Below, piece by piece: positions 6,599 to 6,954 of a stretch of DNA of 6,954 bases. The position numbers and the translations under genes were made by a program. A model generated the notes under the pieces. The model made no database searches. It was given only the letters and a program-made list of their open reading frames with translations, and was not told the origin of the DNA. This stretch comes from Ignavibacteriales bacterium UBA6490. GTDB lineage: Bacteria; Bacteroidota; Ignavibacteria; Ignavibacteriales; Ignavibacteriaceae. How positions within the stretch are numbered: the first letter of the stretch is position 1; each line of letters starts with the position of its first letter. The stretch is taken from assembly GCA_002435365.1 (NCBI GenBank), contig DJMM01000026.1:1-6954 (forward strand). Reading direction: 5' to 3'.

Positions 6599-6954
6599 AT
6601 TTCAACCTTCAATGTAGCCGTTGGTAAAATAGGCAGCATATTTACTTTTTTACCGGTATCTCTTTCATAATAGAAAATATTCTTTCTGTCATAAGCATTC
6701 ATAACGGAGGCACTTATTTCACAATCCATAAAATAAATCTGGAATTTTTTAGTTACGTTCAGGTCAAGGCGATGGTAAGTTGGAAGTCTCCCCAGGTTTT
6801 TATCTGCGAGAATGGTGTAAGGGGAGAAATATCCGTACATCCCTCCGGAATAGAACAGCTCATTAAAATACATTTTTTCATAATAGCCGATAATCTGTGT
6901 GAAGGGCAGTCCTGAGTTAAAGAACCAGCTTATGCTTGAATTCCAACCTTTCCC
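6595..6954 (-). CDS. TonB-dependent receptor, C-terminal barrel end (5' end outside window)
   Basis: 119 codons open to the right edge, so only the last strands of the outer-membrane beta-barrel are present. The pattern is characteristic of TonB-dependent receptors of Bacteroidota: WNSSISWFFNSGLPFTQIIG (a strand and turn), then RLPTYHRLDLNVTKKF, then SASVMNAYDRKNIFYYERD, a long turn, MLPILPTATLKVEI at the end. The alternating hydrophobic last strand is the barrel-assembly signal, although it ends in I rather than the more usual aromatic residue. Substrate cannot be told from this part. The N-terminal plug and any carboxypeptidase-like domain lie outside the window. Its stop overlaps the start of the DUF4249-like gene (ATGA), so it heads a coupled cassette, possibly with more genes upstream. 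Confidence 0.88.
   Translation of the reverse strand, partial: GKGWNSSISWFFNSGLPFTQIIGYYEKMYFNELFYSGGMYGYFSPYTILADKNLGRLPTYHRLDLNVTKKFQIYFMDCEISASVMNAYDRKNIFYYERDTGKKVNMLPILPTATLKVEI

Overview
The window looks like a chromosomal piece of a Gram-negative bacterium of the Bacteroidota/Ignavibacteriota side of the FCB group. The reasons are the TonB-dependent receptor followed by a DUF4249-type lipoprotein, lipoproteins carrying PEGA domains and 'two-component-regulator'-type propeller repeats, acidic residues just after the lipidated cysteine, a moderately AT-rich composition, and weak or variable Shine-Dalgarno sites. The phylum is an inference from gene families; no ribosomal or marker gene is present.

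Left third, + strand (1-2066): the tail of a respiratory complex I operon. It holds the C-terminus of NuoD, all of NuoE (2Fe-2S thioredoxin-like subunit) and all of NuoF (NADH/FMN/4Fe-4S subunit). The genes are packed tightly: a 12-bp gap between D and E, and a 1-bp TGATG overlap between E and F. The run ends at a hairpin with A/T tracts on both sides (2068-2096). NuoG does not follow NuoF here.

Middle, - strand (2107-2598): a non-haem ferritin with a complete ferroxidase centre. It converges on nuoF across the shared bidirectional terminator, and an 86-bp spacer upstream holds a candidate promoter.

Right half, - strand (2685-6954, read right to left): a tightly packed envelope cassette. It consists of a TonB-dependent receptor (C-terminus only), a DUF4249-like lipoprotein, and two tandem paralogous lipoproteins. 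Each paralog has two PEGA domains followed by what reads as a closed seven-bladed propeller. The first two junctions are 4-base stop/start overlaps (ATGA, then TTGA with a TTG start), and the third is a 9-bp gap. The layout suggests one transcript making an outer-membrane transporter together with three probable surface lipoproteins. No terminator is visible between this cassette and ferritin, so read-through into ferritin is possible.

There are no RNA genes, CRISPR arrays, insertion sequences or attachment sites that I can support. No stretch over 300 bases lacks a gene. The part most likely to be undescribed is the receptor/DUF4249/double PEGA-propeller cassette.
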